Source: Paragyromitra xinjiangensis (lineage: Eukaryota > Ascomycota > Pezizomycetes > Pezizales > Discinaceae). From it: DNA of 64,000 nucleotides. The notes under the pieces were generated by a model that saw only the letters and a list, made by a program, of their open reading frames with translations, ran no database searches and had not been told where the DNA came from. Made by a program: the position numbers and the translations under genes. Positions 1 through 11,339 of the stretch are shown here, in pieces (positions within the stretch are counted from its first letter, which is position 1; every line of letters starts with the position of its first letter). The stretch is from NCBI GenBank assembly GCA_038503065.1, contig JBCAMK010000006.1:558001-622000 (forward strand), written 5' to 3'.

Positions 1-74
1 AGGTGGGCCAATGTGTCGAACACTGGGAAATAGTCTTGTGGTCACAAGTGACCTGACTGTGACGGCGATAAGTA

Positions 75-200
75 GAATTCATTTTTGGCGCAGCAAAGAA
101 ATTAAAGCTTTGAGATCGGATGAGAGAAGCTGGCAATCTGGTGTTTGTTGTCCAGCATATTTAACCCTAACCCAGGGTGTTGGTTGCCTGAATCTTGCAT
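75..200 (+). repeat. Diverged dispersed repeat, copy A
   Basis: This stretch and 3573-3690 share a common order of blocks. Both begin with GAATTCATTT, carry an AAGAA/GAAAT-rich block, and end with CTAACCC followed by GTTGGTTGCCTGAATCT. The identity is patchy in the middle, so this is an old repeat pair. It may be a short interspersed element, but I see no clear Pol III boxes. Confidence 0.5.
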
Positions 201-1140
201 GGATGTTGTGCTGTGCGACAACCGGAGCATGATGTGGGGGTTTGTACAACATTGCTTCTCGCTTGTCGGATCACCACTTTGGATCGTGCGCTATGCGAAG
301 TAGATGAGTTGAAAATTAGAAGCGCCTGCTTGGGCTTGCTTATTCACTTGGTTGGTTGGCGGGCCTACTGGATTATTATCGGCTATTCATAATAATAGTT
401 TATCCCATTCTCATATGCCAACAAGAGTAGTAGGACAGGGTTTATCTTATAACCGTTGAATTACTCGGGTCAGGTTAGTGGAGACGGGACATCGGAATTT
501 TCCGTCCTGCGAGTTCACTATGCAAAAATTGTGAGACTTGCTCCATTTCTAGATGCCTGACCCGATTACTTATAAAGATCCCACTTATGCTTATTGGTCG
601 CCCGTTTTGAGTCGCAGCATTCCTTCAGTTAATAAGGGGTATAGATCCATAAAAGCTTTCGAGTTAAGCTAACATGGCACTAGTAGTGGTTAGTTACGCT
701 ATAAGCGGAAGCAGGATGAATCGGAAGATATACGTGAAATACTAGACTAGTGTAGTCTATGAGGCAGCTCGAGGCGAGCTAGGAGATACGCCTCGAGGCA
801 CCTCGTGCTCGTGGGGGGGCCTACTTCCCCATGGAACTACTTCTATACTTATTCTCCACCTATCTCTCGTCGGTACCTTCGAGTTCAATACCACTGGCAG
901 TAACCCACACACCTACTAGCACTACGTCATCCACGGCAGCATCCTCCAGTAAAGAATTTCCCAATGGCCTAACATGATATAGGGGTTTTGAAGACTTTAT
1001 ACCGTAAGCAACCATTGAGGAAATGATGGAATGATACAAGTAAACTTGACCAGGAGGAAAACGATATTAGTAGATAGCTACTTTATTAGATGCCAGTGTA
1101 TTGAACGATAATCTTTACTTAGAGGGTGCCTCTAATAGTA

Positions 1141-1175
1141 CCTCCATGCCTCCATGCCTCCATGCCTCAAGGCAA
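1141..1175 (+). repeat. Short tandem repeat, CCTCCATG unit
   Basis: About four head-to-tail copies of an 8-10 bp unit (CCTCCATG with small variations) are directly visible. They lie in otherwise unremarkable intergenic DNA. No function is implied. Confidence 0.8.
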
Positions 1176-2551
1176 GCCCTCCATTGCTCGAGCAGCCCAT
1201 CTTCATTATGATGTATGCAATAACTTTAACATACATAGCTTAGATGGTATGACGACTTAACATCAAGAAAGGATCTCCCGAGTGAGGCCACGTCGAGGGT
1301 TCTTATTATTTTGAGAAATGCATTTCGTGAATATTTGAGTAGTGGCCGCGCCTCACAGGGAGGTTTACGCTCTAGCATACCTCAAAGAATCATACGTAGG
1401 TAGGAGCTAGAAACCAGATCAAGTGCTCATTTTGCAAGGGCTGGGAGCGTACTTTAGGGAGTAGCCGCTGGAAGCCCTTGTACTCGAGTCCTTCATTTCC
1501 GATGTGCCGTAAAGCTTGCGCCTGCTTGCGGCGTCGCTCGAAACAGCCCATGTCATCGGGTGTTCTATAAGGGATCAAATGATGCATAACGATCCTGTCC
1601 AATATTGGCTTTCTTTCGTGTCATATGCGGTTCTATCCTACTACTTGTTCAGATCTTGAAGTAGGAAGACGGGATATTCGTTGCTTCTACGGAACTCATG
1701 ATATGTTGCATACAGAAAATGAGGCCGAAGCAGAGACAGAACGCCTCGGTGCATAGAGTCCGAATCCAGCAATTTGACATCTCCCAGCGCATTCTTTGCC
1801 AGCAAGCGCTTGCATGCCCAATGAAACCTCCAAATAAGCATAACAGCCACCGAAAACTAGAATAGGCGAACAGCAGTCTGTAACAAAATCTAAATCCACT
1901 CCCAAAAAGGAAACCCTAGGACTTTGTGATTGTTCCTAAAATTTTCACGGGAACAAGATTCATTTCCATTTACTGCAGAATAATCTATTTCCAACCTACC
2001 TATCACGGCCCCAGCCTCCATGTTGATGCCGGGAGTAAGATGCCGAAGCCGAATAGCGACGACCGCTTTAACATCTACTTGGAAGTTTCACTCTGGAGGC
2101 CTGTATTCGCTCTAGTTTCCGGCCCCCTGACTTTTCTACATCTATCCTTTCTTTATTCATAAACTCTGACTTGCGATGTCTGCTTCGCAAAGGCAAACCT
2201 GCCCATCACGTTATTATACGTGTCATAAGCAATGTTGTGGGAAGGAAAAGAGCGGCCTTGCAGGGTAAATACCTCATCGCCCGCAAAGCTTCCATATTGT
2301 TTAACCGATTAACCATAGGTAAACAAATATCTGGCTATTACAGCCGTCGTATCCCACTTTCATGGTCTAGAGATAAATTTAATAACCCTAACCCACCGGA
2401 GTAGCGAGTCGAACGCCTAGTCTAATCATTCTAATACGCCAAAACAGAAGTTTCACCATGTCTCAGGCAACTATTCCTTTCTCACTAAACCCTAAATACC
2501 TATGCTGTACCTCTATAATTCGTCAATGCTTCAGCTGCGAAATACCTTCAT

Positions 2552-3520
2552 CTACACAGCCCCGTCCAAATTAGCGAACCTCGAACTGCCGGAAAAAACC
2601 TCGAGGGTTCTACTCACCTTATCGTGAATGGGTGCTCTACAGATAGGACAATTCACAGTCCTACGCGAAGCAACACCAGCACCCCCCACTCCGAGTTCGT
2701 CACAGCATACCTACGACACTATGAGTAACTGCCCAGAAAATCCCACTAGCAGTGAACCTACGGAACAAATCGACAAATGCCCACACGGAATAACCACCGT
2801 ATCCGCGATGCGGCTGTAGCAAATAATGCACGAGGCATCGATGTTGAGCTCTTTTAGTTCCATTTCTAGAGGGCTCAGAGGCTCGTTTTCTTGCGCGGCT
2901 TTTAGACGGTATTGTTTCTGGATCGAGAGCAGTTTTGCGAATGCGTCGTTGAATACGGATTCCGGTGTTGTACTATTGTCGTGCGGGAATATCCTGCTGA
3001 ATCGCCTTAGGAGTCGTGAGGCGTCTTTGGCGGTTCGGGCGGTGTTGTTGTCCGGTTGTGGCGGTTCCTGATCTGGAGAGGTAGGGGATGCTACTGCAGA
3101 GGAATTGAGGCTGGTAGGTGATGGGTTTTTGATGAAAAAACTACTGCGTGGAGTCGAAATTGGCACTGTTGCTGCGGCTGGGCAGGGAGATTCACTTCTG
3201 GCTGGCGCTACGCTGTTTGCACGTGCACGGGTCCGACGCGCGGAATTCAGTCGTAGCCGTACGGCGGGCGTAACCACAGCTTGCGCACGAGCCTCACGAA
3301 GGCTGGCATCTAGCATACCTCCCGGGGTACCGCTGCCACGGTTTGATCCACTGAAGCCTGTGAGAGGGGCACAATCATTGCGAGGTGGTGGCTGCGGGAT
3401 AGCTGGTGGCCTTGAGAGAATTAGGACAGCGAAAAAGAAGGCTACCAAAATTAACACTGTCCACCATGAAGGAGCGGTCTGGTACTGACCCTCCATCACA
3501 GGTACAGAAAAGTGGTGCAT
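2552..3520 (-). CDS. Membrane-anchored RING-finger (C3HC4) protein, probable E3 ubiquitin ligase
   Basis: The predicted protein has about 305 residues. Residues 19-37 form a hydrophobic segment (WWTVLILVAFFFAVLILS), which suggests an N-terminal membrane anchor. A long Ser/Pro/Arg-rich, probably disordered, middle follows. Near the C-terminus lies CIICYSRIADTVVIPCGHLS. The first exon then appears to break the RING. Removing a 51-nt GT...AG intron at 2711-2761 keeps phase 0 and restores the missing half: ICSVC, then CPIC at 24-27 residues beyond. This gives a full C3HC4 pattern. RING proteins of this type usually pass ubiquitin from an E2 enzyme to a substrate; the substrate here is unknown. 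The exact 3' end is uncertain, because a GTGAGT at 2612-2617 could be another splice donor; I give the read-through stop. The gene stands alone and has no operon context. Confidence 0.75.
2711..2761 (-). other. Inferred 51-nt intron in the RING-finger gene
   Basis: On the minus strand this segment runs from GTAGGT to CGTAG. It separates codon TCC (Ser253) from GTA TGC TGT. Splicing joins ...SICS to VCCDELG..., which creates the CxxC pair of the RING that the unspliced frame lacks. The length and border bases are usual for fungi. Confidence 0.75.
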
Positions 3521-3572
3521 CAGTGGTGGACTGAGAGGATATCTTGTGCTTTCAAGGGAAAAGGACGCGAGC

Positions 3573-3690
3573 GGAATTCATTTCTAGCGAAGAAGGGAAA
3601 TCACAGCTGTGAAGTCTCGTTAGGGAGACTGGTAAGGCAGGCAACAATTTGGATCCCTAACCCAATGCGTTGGTTGCCTGAATCTGTTGT
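3573..3690 (+). repeat. Diverged dispersed repeat, copy B
   Basis: This is the second copy of the repeat seen at 75-200, in the same orientation, and it lies just upstream of the RING gene. Shared blocks are GAATTCATTT at the start and CTAACCC...GTTGGTTGCCTGAATCT at the end. It could overlap the RING gene's promoter. Confidence 0.5.
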
Positions 3691-5111
3691 GTGACTGTCA
3701 CGTGACAATAGCGACATAGATCAACGATCACTCTAGGAGACAGAATATCACAGTGGAGGAAGATGTGGGTTGTGGGTAGGTCAGTCTGGAATGGGAAACG
3801 GGTGGTCTCGGCGTTTTAGACTTGGATATTTGTTTCTTCTACTATTTGATCTTGATCTTTCTTCCGCCTGCGTAGGGTTCCCGAGCCTACGTAGCCTTTT
3901 CTACCAAAGTTTGCTGCCCCTCCCCAATTCTGTTTTTCATTAGCTGTGGATCATTCGGCGCCTGTTCAGCATATTTAGGACTTCTTGGGCCCGGAAAATG
4001 CTGACCGCATCGACGATAATAATTCTGCCTTCCCGGGAGTGAGTTTTCTCCCTGGCCCCCGCGCGCCTCCTCACCCTGTCAGTGAATTTGGCTGCCAAAG
4101 CCACATTACCACACTTCCAGGGCGCTCGTAGAGTATCACCATCGGTGCCGGCCCCCTCCATAGGGACTTGGAATTCTTGACGAATCTGAGTTCCTCTCTA
4201 GCCCTAACCCACGCCCACCCCTATTCGTTTCCCTTGCAGTCACCCTCTATATCTCCATCACCCATCACCCCCACCATTTCCGTCCACACCTTTCCCATAG
4301 ACACGTCTTTAACAGCTACTAGCTTTAAGTAGGCACGTCGGCAGCAGTCTCCATAGCAAAGCCTGAATTCACTCCCAAATAGCTGCCGAATCAACTACCA
4401 AACAGGTACCAAATCCACTGCTTTGGAGCCTGCGAATCGACAGCTTGACAGCCCCCCGAGCTACTTCAGGATCAACTACTTGCTTCCTTCGGAATTGACT
4501 GCCTAGTAGCGCCTGAATCAACTGCCGGAGCGGCTCCACCGTGAGATAGTCTGGAGGGGCTGGATGATAGGTAGGGGACACCAGCACAAGTAGAAGGCGG
4601 GGGCTCATTCAATGTACATAGATCCACTATATAGTTAATGGTGGTAGATAGAATCATCCCTAAACCTGAATGATATGGTGACATTGGTGAGCTAAATAAT
4701 GTGACAGGTGTAACTTATGCTTCTCCACAAAGGCGCCTGGAACGTTCGGGAGGCTGTACTAGATCTCCTAGAAATGCCGCGAGAGCTGATGCCTACTCCT
4801 TGAGATTCTAGTCGTCGCTCGCTCCCATGAGAGTAAATTTACACGCTGGGTCTCTGCCTCCCGGAACCTCCCGAGCCTCCAGAAGGTTAGGGCGCAGAAA
4901 ATGATTTCTGAAAGGGAAAAGAATATAGTGGATGGTACCTAGTTGGCTGAATAGCGGTATATATACAAAAGCTTTTTGACTTTGCTTCGCCTTTTCCTTC
5001 TCTATCAAATATATCACACCTTCAGCTTATGCAAAGAGTATCACCTCTTCTTACTTAAAGTCAGGCGGCCACGCTTCTCGTGTTGCTACAGCCATTCCAC
5101 CAACGGCACCG
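3691..5111. other. Intergenic region between the RING and HNH genes
   Basis: No gene is supported here. Open frames are short and mutually overlapping. The segment 4190-4320 is rich in CCC/ACC on the plus strand and could be a promoter or leader relic, but I see no coding frame following it. I see no repeats or structural RNA. Confidence 0.5.
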
Positions 5112-6609
5112 TCAACGACACTCCCTCAACACCCGCCTCTCCGCCTCCCTATTCCCCAACTCCCCTAAAACGACACAGACCGGTCTTGCACGTTCGTCAT
5201 CAAGCTTTATTGGTTCCGGCTGGTCTATTGGCGGTGAAGACGGCAAACTCCTCTCCTTGCCCGTTGAGATCCACTCATCAACCCAAGAGCGCTCGCTCCT
5301 GCAGTGGTCACTATCATCTTCGCTGCCACTATATTCCTCACATAACTCAACTTGCAGATCATCGTCATTTGGTACTGGCGGGACCACATCAGCACCACCT
5401 CTTGCGGCGATGATACGCGAGATGATGGCATGAAGACCTAGTAACGCTGGGTGCGGGAGCGGGTGTGTTGATGGTGACTCGGTTCTGATTGTGATAGTGT
5501 CACCGGCGAGGATACGCTCGATAGTGCGAGAAGTTGGTAGTGAAGGGGATTTAACAATGGTCGGATTTCCACGGGAGGGGTGAGGGGGAAAGTCGACTGT
5601 CGCGTTATACTACAGGGGGATGGTTAACAAGGGATGGGGGAAGAGGGAGATAAGGATTCTTGATTACCTCAAGCGTAGTGCTAGGATTGAATGAAAACTT
5701 ATCATCTAAGGTCGGTTGCGGGACCAAACAAAAGCGGCCAGCACCAAAGTACTTGTGAACGTTGGGATCGACAAGGAGCATGTTTTCGACCACATCGAGT
5801 TGCTCAAAGCGGGACCTTAGTTTCGCGGTGTGGTCGAGGCCGAGGAACATCCCGACAAAGTCCCAAAAATAATCATCGAGGGGAGCAGGGGCCGCTTGCG
5901 ATGAAGGTCGACTCTTCTTAGAAACCCCAATAGAGAAGGGGAGGATATGAGCTACCTCCAGATTATCCGGAGAAGATGTTACTACGCAGACCTTACGGTC
6001 GCGAGCCCAGCAGCGGGAGCGCTGTTGCGAAGACCTAGAGGAGGTGGGTATTTTCCGGCGCTTCTTGGCAGGCGGTTCAGCAACGTCACCGTCAGGATTG
6101 TTTTCGATATCGGTAGGTGTCGAGCCGGAGCTTTTAGGGGTGCCGTCACCGCGAGCAAGAAAAGCCTTAATGCCGAGCGCTATGCGGTCGCTGATAGACG
6201 CGAGGTGTTCGCTAGCTCGGTCCTTGTTATCGTCATCAAGAATTACTTTTAAAGTAGTGCCAAGAAAATGACCCACTAAGGGGTCAGGGGCTTTGGCAAT
6301 TAAGCGGATAAGTGGGGCGATTGTTGAAGGAGTAAGGTGGATGCTGCCTTTTGATAGGTCTGTAAGCTTTTGGAGAGCATTTTCCAAGAAACTTGTATCG
6401 TTGGTAGGGGATTCGGGCGAGGCTCGCAAGAGATCGGCAATGAAGTGAAACTGGCTATCTGCCATGTCTCTAGGGAAAGGTGGCGATGCATGCGATAGGT
6501 GAAAGGGAGAGTGAGGTTGAATGAGACAAGGGGAAAGAGGAAATGAGGTTGGAGCGGCCATCGTATAGTGATTGTACAGGCCGGGTAACCCCACGTGATT
6601 ACAACCCAA
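5112..6609 (-). CDS. Fungal HNH-endonuclease-domain protein (HNH_2-like), two exons
   Basis: Exon 1 is 5668-6609 and exon 2 is 5112-5609. They are joined across a 58-nt GT...AG intron (5610-5667), which keeps phase 0 and gives about 479 residues. Near residues 190-315 it has the pattern known from fungal HNH_2 proteins: KKRRK (possible nuclear signal), ARDRKVCVVTSSPDNLEVAH with ILPFSI, a YFWDFVGMF helix, and ENMLLVDPNVHKYFGAGRF. The AHILP histidine and the ENMLLVDPNVH block are the expected metal/nuclease elements. The family is common in fungi and mostly uncharacterised, and catalysis is not proven. Exon 2 adds an acidic C-terminal tail. The most likely start is Met17 (MAAPTSFPL) or Met49 (MADSQFHF), since residues 1-48 look like leader sequence. 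It is transcribed in the same direction as the RING gene but too far away to share a transcript. Confidence 0.8.
5610..5667 (-). other. Inferred 58-nt intron in the HNH gene
   Basis: On the minus strand the segment runs from GTAATC to CCTGTAG. Without splicing, the frame ends about 20 codons later. With splicing it runs on for another 165 codons without a stop and joins an acidic C-terminal region, which supports the intron strongly. Confidence 0.8.
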
Positions 6610-7136
6610 ATTCTGCTACCCTAAACAGTCTACAAAATCATTTAGGGTTAATGTATGTTCACAGGCAATTCTATCGAAAGGATGGAAAGTATGCCTGCGC
6701 CCACGCTTGGCGTGTGTCTCCGATCGTACGCCTTTACACCCTCGCTATAGAGCTGCCTGTTCGTATTACTGCTCTTGAACGAGGGGGTTAAATATATCAA
6801 ACCAAGAGAACTAAAATCTTTGACTTTGGCCATCCATCTTACTTTACGAGACTCTAGAACGAGGATGGCGTCAATAGATAGTGTTAAGAGACTTTTCGAC
6901 GAACAAAACAAAGTTCAGAAATGAGTATAGAAAAAGTAAAGAGAATTAAAGAGTGTTCATAAAATAACAAAGATGGGGTGCTCTTCCCGTCGCAGCGCGA
7001 CTGTATTCCAGGGAAGACTCGAGCTACGGTGCAAGGGTTCTCTCTCAATGAATCAAGTCTTCTCCTCCTGTTAATCCTGTGTTTTACGACGGTGGTTAAA
7101 GCAGCTGCCGAGTGATATCCAGTGTCTAGATAATAT
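6610..7136. other. Intergenic region, HNH upstream side
   Basis: No gene is seen. The first part next to 6609 would hold the HNH promoter (a CACGTGATT word at 6592-6600 lies in its leader). A CATTTAGGGTTAATG telobox-like word occurs at about 6639-6653. The rest is AT-rich with stops in all frames. Confidence 0.4.
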
Positions 7137-7312
7137 ACTAAAAAGAGACAAAAAGGAGGCAAACAGGCTCTCTTGCCAACCTTAACCCAGTGCGTGAAGA
7201 TTTCTCTACCCTGGGAGGGAATCGAACCTGCGTTCCCCCGGCCCCTCTGGGCGACACAGTAGCCATTAGGCTACCGTGGCTGATGATATTACAGCGCCAG
7301 AAAGGGCTTTAT
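7137..7312 (-). repeat. tRNA-derived SINE-like element, copy 1
   Basis: On the minus strand this copy has a Pol III box A (TAGCCTAATGG, 7263-7273) and a perfect box B (GGTTCGATTCC, 7218-7228), spaced as in a tRNA. The acceptor and anticodon stems do not pair, so it is not a working tRNA gene. The same 175-bp unit, including the non-tRNA tail (CACTGGGTTAAGG...) and the CTTTTTAGTA end, recurs at 9423-9600. A tRNA-like head with a shared unrelated tail is the hallmark of a SINE. It lies about 375 bp upstream of the 235-aa gene. Confidence 0.75.
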
Positions 7313-7687
7313 CGCACTTCTGAGCTGCATTCTAGGTTCTGACCCCAATAACACAGAAAACAGTCACCTCGCATCCAGGTCAACAGTCACCAAAGAAACA
7401 TCACGCCCACAACACCCAATGGTCCCAGCCCCGGAAGAACACACAGAACACACAACAGGCAAAGCTGCTCTTCAAAGCAGTGACGGCGAACAAAGCTGAT
7501 ACATCTCTCATCTCCAACACGTGGTAGCCGCTGAACGCGAGCTCTGCGCCTCCGCCATCAGTATCGCCGGTGTCTACAAAAGAAACGGGTGGGCAGCAGC
7601 CTACTCAACGATTGAATAGCACCCTTCATTAATCACTGAGTTACCACGCACCGTCTCACAAAACGTCCCCCTCTAGCAGACAGAAAG

Positions 7688-8395
7688 ATGAGCTGCCACC
7701 ACCCCGACGACTGCCTCTGTCCATCCCCCAACAAACCCGCCGACCCTTCATTCTACGTCGATGGCAAGATCAAGGCATCAAACGGAATCAGCGAATCCTA
7801 CATCAGGGCCAACCTGCAACTCGACTCCTCAGAAGTTATCTTCATCGCGGGTTCCTTCCGTGAACTACTGCTGACACTACCGTACATACTCAGCTCGTAT
7901 GAGCCTGTCAGTGTTGCGTTTCATTACGAACATGGGTGGGCTCTCATCGACCGTGACCAACGACACATCACAGGCACTGTGCTACGGAAATGCGCCAAAC
8001 TGTTGCTACAGCTGAATCTGGTATCTTCAATCGACGCCCAGATGGCAGAGTTTACTAACGTGGGAAGTGACGATCCTGGATGGGAGCTGGTGCCAAAGGA
8101 GATTGTGTTGCTGGCGAGGTGCTTCGTTGACTTAAAGTCGAGTATCGGCCGCCAGTTCCTGTGCTCATTCCTAGGAGTATTCTTGCTAGAGCTGTGGAGA
8201 AAGGCAGGGGACACAGTTTTTGTGAAGTTGATGGGTCCGGGCGCCTGGATGGATTTTGGGAGGCGGTACTTTGTGTATCTACTATTGAAAGAGGGGTATG
8301 GGTGGCTCACGAAGATGTCTGACAGGAGGATGAAGGTATATCAAAAAATCAGGATGATAAAGGAAGAGGAGTATTTGAAGAAACTATGTAACTAG
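7688..8395 (+). CDS. Hypothetical 235-aa protein
   Basis: This is a single open frame with a clean start after a C-rich leader. I do not recognise the family. The N-terminus is Cys/His-rich (MSCHHPDDCLCPSPN). The middle is mixed alpha/beta in appearance with several aromatic/hydrophobic stretches (FRELLLTLPYILSSYEP, FLCSFLGVFLLELW). The C-terminus is basic (KMSDRRMKVYQKIRMIKEEEYLKK). No signal peptide is evident. Codons in the first third are C-ending and those in the last third are G-ending, like the 1057-aa gene. The reverse strand also carries a 128-codon open frame, but the plus frame is longer and has the better start context. It is flanked by SINE copies on both sides. Confidence 0.6.
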   Translation: MSCHHPDDCLCPSPNKPADPSFYVDGKIKASNGISESYIRANLQLDSSEVIFIAGSFRELLLTLPYILSSYEPVSVAFHYEHGWALIDRDQRHITGTVLRKCAKLLLQLNLVSSIDAQMAEFTNVGSDDPGWELVPKEIVLLARCFVDLKSSIGRQFLCSFLGVFLLELWRKAGDTVFVKLMGPGAWMDFGRRYFVYLLLKEGYGWLTKMSDRRMKVYQKIRMIKEEEYLKKLCN

Positions 8396-9422
8396 AACCG
8401 AAACACAAGCTGTGTCTCTCAAAACTATGCAAATTTCACTTCAAACCATAAAGGATTGCAAGAACCTGTATCTTCAGACCATTCGAACCCAATCGGACAA
8501 CGTGTCAACGAGACCTACGTACATGTCAGTAGACGGTTCGTGATTCTTCAGTGTCGGGCCAGGACGCTCGAAGTAATATGAGGCTGGCCGATCAAGGAAC
8601 TAACTGCTGTCTAAGCAACTACAAATATCCCCCTGCGAAGTACCCCCTGCGTTTATGTAGCACGAAGCCTAACGCCAAACTAGATACAGCTAGCCATGTG
8701 TCATGACGCATGAGACGAAGGGACGGCGGACTTTACATAACCTAAGTTTGTGAGTGGCAGGCTTATGCCTACATCATAGATCTAGGGCTCCCGTGTAGGA
8801 TTCTTGCACTCAGGATAAGATTTCATGGGGCCATTGCTTCAGCGCTTTTGGAATGGTTACTTAATATCACTCGTCAGCCGTGTTTCGATCCAAGAGAAAT
8901 TATTCTTACGCGAGTCGTTCCTGAATTCATCGAGTTCCCTCTATCTCCGGATCCCATATTTTACAATTGGCGGTTAATACCGACCCTGTGTCTAAATAAT
9001 CTACCCTTCGGGCTTAACCTACAGGTAGATACATACATGTATACCCCACCCTCCCAGATTCTAGACCCTCTTTCATCATTGTAGCTTATTACATTGCTGG
9101 CCCCGATACCACCCCCTAGGCTCTAGATAGAGGTATATATCTTAAGAAATACGAGGCTTTTTACAGGAACCATGTAGATATCGTTTTGAATCTCTAGCTC
9201 GTACTCTTTTCTTCAGCGTAATATACATCACAGTAAACTTTATTCTTCTACTCCTATGCTGGTGGAACAAATGATGTAAAATTTCATTGGAAAGGACGTG
9301 CTAGTTTTGATGGTAGCTATGATAGAGAATGATAGAAAGTGATGAGTTGTGCTGAAAACAAATATATATTCATGAGGTAGATCAAACCCAAAGAGTAGCC
9401 TAAACATTTGCTCAAATGGTGT
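8396..9422. other. Intergenic region between the 235-aa gene and SINE copy 2
   Basis: No gene is supported. The largest open frame (78 codons, near 8848) has no motif and follows no promoter-like sequence. The composition is AT-rich toward 9300. The first 150 bp should contain the 3' end of the 235-aa gene's transcript. Confidence 0.4.
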
Positions 9423-9600
9423 ACTAAAAAGAATCAAAAAGGACGCAATCAGGCTAACTTGCGAACCTTAACCCAGTGCGTGAAGAGCAATCTCCCCTGG
9501 GAGGGAATCGAACCTGTGTTCCCCCGGCCCCTCTGGGCGACGCAGTAACTATTAAGCTACCGCGGCAGATGATATGATAGTTTCAGAAAAGGTCTTATCG
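9423..9600 (-). repeat. tRNA-derived SINE-like element, copy 2
   Basis: This is the second copy of the unit at 7137-7312, in the same orientation. It has the same box B (minus strand GGTTCGATTCC), a box A with a few changes (TAGCTTAATAG), the same GGGCCGGGGG anticodon-region oddity, and the same tail and CTTTTTAGTA end. Shared non-tRNA sequence on both sides of the tRNA part shows that the copies came from one master. Confidence 0.75.
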
Positions 9601-10139
9601 CGCTCTTTAGGCTTACTGTAGCAGTGCTCTGGCTTCTGGCTTCTCGCTGTTGTCCTGATTTGCAGCCTGCAGAGAAACCTTCTATCCCGCCATTCCCCCT
9701 TTAGTGTAGTGCAAAGCAGTACTTTTACTTTAACGTGACCCTCTGTCCTTGATTGAGCAGCCAACGTTCATCTGCGCTAACCGATCATCATTCCGATCAC
9801 CCCCATCCTCATCACCCTCATCATCACCTCCCTGACTTCACTGCTTCCCATGTCATCACAACTCACTTCTGAATCCGTGCTGCCAAGTCCTAGCTATAGT
9901 GTCTCTACCTAAACCCGGGGTAAGCATGTTACACAGATATAAGCATTACTTCTAATTTAATTGAATCTCTAACAGCTCCTACCTACCATTGCCCAACCAC
10001 ATACGTGTCAAACTCTTCACCCATAACGAGTACAGGACAGAGGAGCATACATTCCCGGTTGGTTTAGTGAACACATGGAATGTAAGCTATCTTCGTAATC
10101 CTTTACTTCCTCCTTTGCCTCTTCTATGAACTGTCTCTG
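9601..10139. other. Intergenic region upstream of the decayed paralogue pair
   Basis: No gene is visible. A CATCAT/CACC-rich stretch at 9785-9835 is low-complexity. The 3' part may be a decayed 5' exon of the pseudogene that follows. Confidence 0.35.
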
Positions 10140-10557
10140 CTAATACCACCAGAAACTCATGGAAGCCCTCCAATGCGTCTATCCCATCCAAATTGATGAT
10201 CCAGAGCCTAGAACCTTTATCTAAGACGAAACCGATGCCTTCAAAATCCATCCTAGATTCTGGTCTCACGTTGTCACCACCCATCGCACCCCCCACGTCG
10301 CATGCGACACCACTTCGTCCCCCCATCCCGATTCAGATGAAGACCCTGATCGAAGTATGGTGCTGTCCATCAATTTCTGTTACAACAAGGGGATATTCGC
10401 TTTACCACTGGGCAGGCTGAGATTTTACGTACCGCGGACGTTCACCTTTTCCATAATTGCACAAGTTGTTGAAGCTGAGTTGTCCGGGTCAAAGAACAAG
10501 CCTCTCATCCCGTTCAAGTGGCTCCATTTTCCAGTGTTGCCTGGGAAGAGAGTATGA
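10140..10557 (+). pseudogene. Decayed gene, paralogue copy 1
   Basis: A plus-strand frame with at least one stop reads ...MEALQCVYPIQIDD..., then FKIHPRFW, TTSSPHPDSDEDP, MVLSINFCYNKGIF and PLIPFKW. The same landmarks occur in the same order at 11340-11813: LQCIYPTA, FKIHPSHW, TTSPPQPVSNEDP, MVLLSISFGYSSLVF and PLIPFQ. The two stretches are therefore an old tandem duplication of one gene. The family is not recognised. In-frame stops, no shared start codon and no intact frame over 80 codons in this copy indicate decay. Confidence 0.6.
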
Positions 10558-11339
10558 TGTTGGACCAATTGGGAATTGAGGATGAGCATTATTTAGTATA
10601 CAAGGTTTGAGCTCAAGAGGAAGCGGTACCTGAACTAATGATGTGAGGCTGGAGTATATGAGCATTCATCCGTAGTAGGGCCAATTTCTGTGCAGTGGAG
10701 ATTGCCATCGGACTTTTGCTAAACCTTGGGTAGTTATTCTTATGTGTCTGGTGCGATTATTGGTGTTTAAATACTTCAGCGTGACACAGAAATTAGCCTG
10801 TGCACTAGGATCATTGGTGCGTATATATAAATCCTATAGGATACAGGAGTAATTAAAATTAATGGTATCTTACATGCCAGTTAGTTCATCAATTATCGTA
10901 GAAGTGATACATAGTGAAGCGATTCTTTATCTCGACCGTGCAGTTCGCAAACTCTACAGATATCCATCAGTAAACTAATATATCAAAGCCATCCAGAAGT
11001 ATGAGTTCGATCTGCTGTTAAATCTACCCTAACCCTCATTTCTCTCACGAGCCCAATCAAGTGCAACCACGTTGCCAAGCCCCGCACCCATATACATGCC
11101 CCATCTCCACCTATTATCTCCATTACTACCTATCGCGATCACCAAGACCACCCCCACATAGTCCTTCTTAGTGCGAATCCACTCCCAATAACTGCACACA
11201 TCCCAAAGACCAGCAGTATGCTTATTAAGTTCCTCATTCACAGCGAGGACTCAGTAGAAGGGTATGCCTTCCTCTCTACCTCAGTAGACACCTGGGATGT
11301 ACGTTATCCTCCTCCGCTATCTCCCTTCACAATCCCTAC

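Larger units (their letters stand above)
1..2551. other. Intergenic region, no supported gene
   Basis: I see no convincing gene in this stretch. The open frames are all under 80 codons, overlap on both strands and show no recognisable motif. The sequence has many scattered stops and looks like old, decayed intergenic DNA. The features inside it are one copy of a diverged repeat (75-200) and a short tandem repeat (1141-1175). The end nearest the RING gene (about 2400-2551) would hold its 3' flank. Confidence 0.5.

Noticed and set aside
155..175. Telomeric repeats (TAACCC-like words at several places)
   Set aside because: They are isolated single or double copies, as in promoter teloboxes and the small repeat family, with no array.
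7200..7290. A tRNA gene on the minus strand (box A and perfect box B)
   Set aside because: Acceptor and anticodon stems do not pair, and the same defect recurs with a shared tail at 9423-9600, so a SINE fits better.
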